64,000 bases of DNA from positions 124,001 to 188,000 of the forward strand of contig JAWPHD010001279.1 of the NCBI GenBank assembly GCA_037043455.1. The letters run 5' to 3'. This document shows, piece after piece, positions 42,001 to 48,000 of this stretch; position 1 is the first letter of the stretch, and each line of letters begins with the position of its first letter. Below the pieces are notes generated by a model. The model was not told the origin of the DNA, did not search any database, and was given only the letters and a program-made list of their open reading frames with translations. The translations under genes were made by a program, and so were the position numbers. The DNA comes from Cyrtodaria siliqua. Taxonomy: Eukaryota > Mollusca > Bivalvia > Adapedonta > Hiatellidae.

Positions 42001-45000
42001 GGCAAAATTTATTAGGTCACCTCTTTATTAGGCAGAAAAGTGCATATCTGCATGATAAATTTGTTTTTAGGATATATCATCTTAAATGTTATACATTGTG
42101 CAAAAAACATTTTAACGTCTTATTTAAAGGTGTTGGAAGCAACCTGGAAAAATTATAGGTGTCAATCCAAATATGAATAAAACAATCATAATGTGTATCA
42201 GTTTCATATTCAATGTGCAGATGCAATTATTAAAACTATGCCCCATCATGCTTACAATGCTTACAATTTCATTTTTTTAACGAATTGGTCTGGAAAAACA
42301 GACGACTCAACTACTTTTTGTTGGCTGATAAGATCCACTGGCACCCTCAAGAGGATGTGATATTTACATATTATCATATGATGTTAAAGCTCTTATGAAT
42401 TCTTGTTTGTGATCGAAGTACAACAAAGTGACCATGTAACTTAAGTTGACCTACTTACAGACACTCTGGAATGATGCGGTGGGTCGTTTGGGATCCCTGA
42501 CATCCCACAGGTGGGTATATGTGTCTACAGAACACGATGCTATGACATTTACATCAAATGGTGACCAGTCTATGTCGCTGAAATATATCACATAAAGGAC
42601 TAGGTATGATAAGGGACAAAATTGGCCCCCAATATTGAAAGTTTTAATGCACAAGTTTTGAATATCTAATTTAACTACAAATGAACTGAATCAATATAAA
42701 AACTCATTACAAATACGTTTGAAGGCTCTAAATAAGTTTAACAGCCTCACAAACAAGGCCTTTTCTTTCAAAAAATGACATTTTTGTTCACTTTCAGCAA
42801 TTTTCGTTCAGTTTTTGGTCTTAAAAATACAGAGCGCACCCTCGAGCACTGCTGATTTTTTGTTGAAACAGGTACTTGATAAAGATGCATCATCAGCCAA
42901 AAAACTGTGTGTGCTCGGAGGTGCGCTCTATATTTTTAGGATCAAAATCTTGCTCAGAAAGGTCCAAAATCTACAAAATATAACAAAATTAGAAAAAATA
43001 CCGTTTTTTGAGACCCTATTAAATCTTCTAGATAAATAAAAAAAATACAAATATATTTTGAAGATAGAATATGATCAATTTACTTGGAAGACATTTTAAT
43101 ATCTGAATAAAACTCAAGATTGCCATGTGTCCCTTTAATCACATGAACATTTCATAGACCAAATGTCAAGTCTCACTAATTTTTCAACTACAAAACCTTA
43201 AACATATAACAGGCTTAAGGTGAGTGCCTAACTAATATGAACTTAAAACTTGGGACGGACCAGAAACTATGCTACCATTACATATCTAATTGAATCCAAT
43301 TGTTAAAGAATATACTCAACATGAAACATGACATAACAAGCTATAAAGGCGCTGACGCTATTTCGAACTTGAATGTTGCACAAGTTTGATTGTTCAGCTT
43401 GAGTTTTGTACCTTTTTTTAATTTTGTGTACGAGTATGTGGGTTTTATTACAATGAGAATGATCAACACACCTGATGTTCCTGGAGTGAGCTTTCATAGA
43501 GCACACCTGTTTACTTGAACCATCTTCCCACGAGTACAGGTCCAGCCGCTGTGTACACTGAAATGTTCACATATCTCTGTATAATAGGGTAAAGTGTCAT
43601 TGTAAACTTGCAAAACCCAGCAAACAAACCCAAGATGGAGACTGATTTCTTGAATCTGTAATTAGGTAGCAGTCTAAGCAAAAACATTTTCAATTCTACA
43701 GGATCAGACAGATTGAAATTTTTTGTCTGACCGGACAAATGTTTGTCTGACCGAAAAGTCGACATATTTGTTGTTAACGCGCAACATGTCCAAGCTTTCA
43801 TTGATATAAAGACCCTGACAAAGTTTGGTACAGATCAAATTAACAAGAGGTCAATGACCTTGAAGCTCTACTGATAGATTTTGATAGCCAGATCAGCTAT
43901 GGGAACCTGTGAAGTTTTATGGAAATAAGACACTTCCAGAGAAGTAGTCGCCACAAGTGTTTCCTATATCACTCTAGATATGTAAACAAAGATAGCCGCT
44001 GGCAGCCATGTTTGACATAGAATCAAAATGAATTTTGTTTAGGACCAACTAGATGTCATGCCAGTCATTTTAGTAAAGGTTCCAAATCAATACCACTTAT
44101 AGCTTTTGAGAAGTAGTTACCACAAACTTGTATTTAAGCTGTGGCAGCCATCTTGAATTTCCGGCCAACCTGATTTTTACTTGGGACTAACTGGACATCA
44201 AGACCAACATTCCTGTAAAGTTTTATGGAAGTCATTTTGGTAAAGGTACCAAACCGATACCGCTTATGGTTTTAGAGAAGTAGTCGCCACAAAATTGTAT
44301 TTAAAATCTATTTTTAGCCATGCCATCTTCAATTTTAAGCCAACCTGATTTTTACTTTTTACGGACTATGACATCAACAGCAACATTCCTATATTCCTAA
44401 ATATTATCATTTATTATGCAACATTTCCTATGCAACATTATAATCTTAAATGTCATAATGCTAATCATTAATTTCTCCAAATCACCCTTTTGTAACATAA
44501 ATGGAATGATCCGTATTCATAAATATAGCAGGTGTGTGACCAGGTCACAGGTCATGTTATGTAATTTCTCCCGAGAATTAGGTTACTATCTCACCAGTAC
44601 AAGTAGACTTGCTCTTGTCTCAGTGGTTATATTTGGAAAATCAGAATCAAAATAAAATCTTAAAATCCTACAATTTGTCTTTCAGTCTTTTTCTGAGAGA
44701 CAAAAATACAGAGGAGACTTAATCCTTACCCCACTATGAATGTATAATGGACTGTCCTTTCTTTGAATTTGGACCAGTCTATTTATGCCAGTCATTTTGG
44801 TAAAGGTTCAATATCACTTACGGTTTTTGAGTAGTAGTCGCCATAGTCACATTTTTTAAATCTATTTTTAGCAGTGGCGACCATCTTGAATTTCCTACCG
44901 ACCTGCATTTTTGCTTGGATCAACTAGACATCAAGAGCAACATTCCTGTCAAGTTTCATGAAATACTATCAATTAGTTTCAGGGAAGTAGTCGCCAAACA

Positions 45001-48000
45001 TTTTTCCTATATAACTCTATGATTGTAAACAAAGATGCATGGCCATGTTCGACATCCAATCAAAATGAACTTTGGTTAGGACCAACTAAATGTTGTGCCA
45101 GTCATTTTGTTAAAGGTTCCAAATCAATATCACTTATGCTTTTTGAGAAGTAGTCGCCACAAAATTATATTTTTAAAATCTATTTTCAGCAATGGTGGCC
45201 ATTTTGAATTTCCATGCGACCTGAATATTTGCTAGAATCAACTAAGACACCAAGAGCAACATTCCTGTGAAGTTTCATGAAAATCCGTCAAGTAGTTTCA
45301 GAGGAGTAGCCGCCACCAAAAGAAATTTACGGACGGATGGATGGACGACGGATGCCGCACCATGACATAAGCTCTGCTGATCTTTGATCATTCAAGCTAA
45401 AAATGGAAGTGTAGAGTGTTCACAAGCCTAAAGTTAACAGATGCCAGATGGACAAAAGTCCCCACGGATGATACCTTAAACTTAGTGCTTTTTCCTCTTT
45501 TTAAGATCACAGGAATGACCATTTATACAAACAATATGTTTAAGTGGTTACAGAATAAATTGTATTGAATTCCTTTGTGTTAAAGGGAATGTAGCGACAC
45601 AGCCAAACCATCTTTATTATTGAGAGTTCTGGAAAACTTGAATAAGGGTGAAAGAATTATCAAAATCGGATGATAAACAAAGAAAATATGATCATTTGAA
45701 GTTTCTGTTGCTACGGATATGGAAGCGGCCATTTTGAGAACTATTACATCACGGTTCTAAATGACCATATATGGAATATTTATAAATATGAACAATTATT
45801 GATTTATATGAAAGAAATGACAGCAACTGTATGAAAAATATGTAATACTTAATGGCAATAACGCTTTATATGACAAGTAAAAACAATTCATTCATTTGCA
45901 GTGATTTTCTTTGTTTTAAATGATATTTATCAATATTCCATATATGGTAATATGGAACTATGACATCATAGTTCTAAAAATGGCGGCTCCCATATTAGTT
46001 TTACAACAACCTTTAAATGGTCATATCTTTTTTGTTTATCATCCGATTTTGATAATTCTTTCACCTTTTTTCAAGTTTTTCAGAACTCTCAATAATAGAG
46101 CTGTTTGGCTGTGTCGCTACATTCGAATTTTCCTTAAAGCTACACATCCTACCACTTAAGATATTGAAGCTCAGACATATGCTAGGCAGACCGATGGTCA
46201 GTAGAGCCAATAAAATCAATCAAACTTCAGGAAATATAGCTTAAAATAAATCGGTATTATCTAGTTTTCAGATGAATATTGTATCAAAGTTTAGTTGAGG
46301 TCATCCCGATCTCCCTGAAGGATTGATATCAGATTTTTGCATAGAAAGCTCCCAAGTCATGTTTTGAAATTTCCTTAAATATGAAAGACTGTAATTTGGC
46401 CAAAGTAAAGGCTGGAAGCCTGTGTATCCAGGCCAACATACTTACAGCAGTAGAAAACAAGTGAGCGTGGGAGGCATGTGGGTTCCACTGCACACGGCTA
46501 ATATCATATTTGCTCTGTCTTGTCAATCTGTGTGACTTTTCCTGTGGTTCATCCAGGTCAACCAAGGTCAAAACTCGACGTCTGAAATATAATTACAACA
46601 TAAAGAATATTTCATTTATTTCTGCCAGAGTCCTTCATTATTATAAAGCAATGTACAGGTTACGCGGTAGAACGTTTAATGAACATTTCTAATAATATTC
46701 TATATTAGTCAAAGCAGAGACTTAAAACATGACATGGATATATGTAAGCTATGTAAGAAATTTCATTCCCCATTCGTTAATTTTTTCCCTAAATTAGGTC
46801 AAAAGGCCCCTTCCCTGAAACTGGTAAAAAGGCCATGGCTATCTGCAGGGCTCGAATTTAGCATTTTTTTCAACTGGTATTTTTTTGCCAGTTGATAAAA
46901 AATGAACTGGCAAATTATAGCTCACTCCAGCAAACAATAAACAATAGCTCTTTTTCTTATCATTTTGACTGGTCATTTATGTCTATAAACCATATTATGT
47001 CTAAATAGTTTTACTTTCTAGCAATATTCTAAACTAGAAGGCTTGCATAATAGTGCCAGTGCTTCAAAAGTAAACTGGCATTTTGTAAAAATGACTGGCA
47101 AAATGCTAGTAAAACAGCTGAAATTTGAGCCCTGTTATCCAGTTCAGCAAGCACTGCTATACAGCAAGGCAGCACCTGTGCTTGGCTATAAAAGCTAGCC
47201 TGTACAGCAAGGCAGCTCCTGTGCTTGGCTATGAAAGCTAGCCTGTACAGCAAGGCAGCTCCTGTGCTTGGCTATGAAAGCGATCCTGTACAGCAAGGCA
47301 GCTCCTGTGCTTGGCTATGAAAGCTAGCCTATACAGCAAGGCAGCTCCTGTACTTGGCTATGAAAGCTAGCCTGTACAGCAAGGCAGCATCAGTGCTTGG
47401 CTATGAAAGCTAGCCTGTACAGCAAGGCAGCTCCTGTACTTGGCTATGAAAGCTAGCCTGTACAGCAAGGAAGCTCCTGTGCTTGGCTATGAAAGCTAGC
47501 CTGTAAAACAATGCAGCTCCTGTGCTTGGCTATGAAAGCTAGCCTGTACAGCTAGGCAGCTCCTGTGCTTGGCTATGAAAGCTAGCCTGTACAGCAAGGA
47601 AGCTCATGTGCTTGGCTATGAAAGCTAGCCTGTACAGCAAGGCAGCTCATGTGCTTGGCTATGAAAGCTAGCCTGTACAGCAAGGCAGCTCCTGTACTTG
47701 GCTATAAAAGCTAGCCTGCACAGCAAGGCAGCATCTGTGCTTGGCTATGAAAGCTAGCCTGTACAGCAAGGCAGCTACTGTACTTGACTATGAAAGCTAG
47801 CCTGTACAGCAAGGAAGCTCCTGTGCTTGGCTATGAAGCTAGCCTGTACAGCAAGGCAGTTCCTGTGCTTGGATATGAAAGCTAGCCTGTACAGCAAAGC
47901 AGCTCCTATGCTTGGCTATGAAAGCTAGCCTGTACAGCAAGGCAACTCCTGTACTTGGCTATGAAAGCTAGCCTGTACAGCAAGGCAGCTCCTGTGCTTG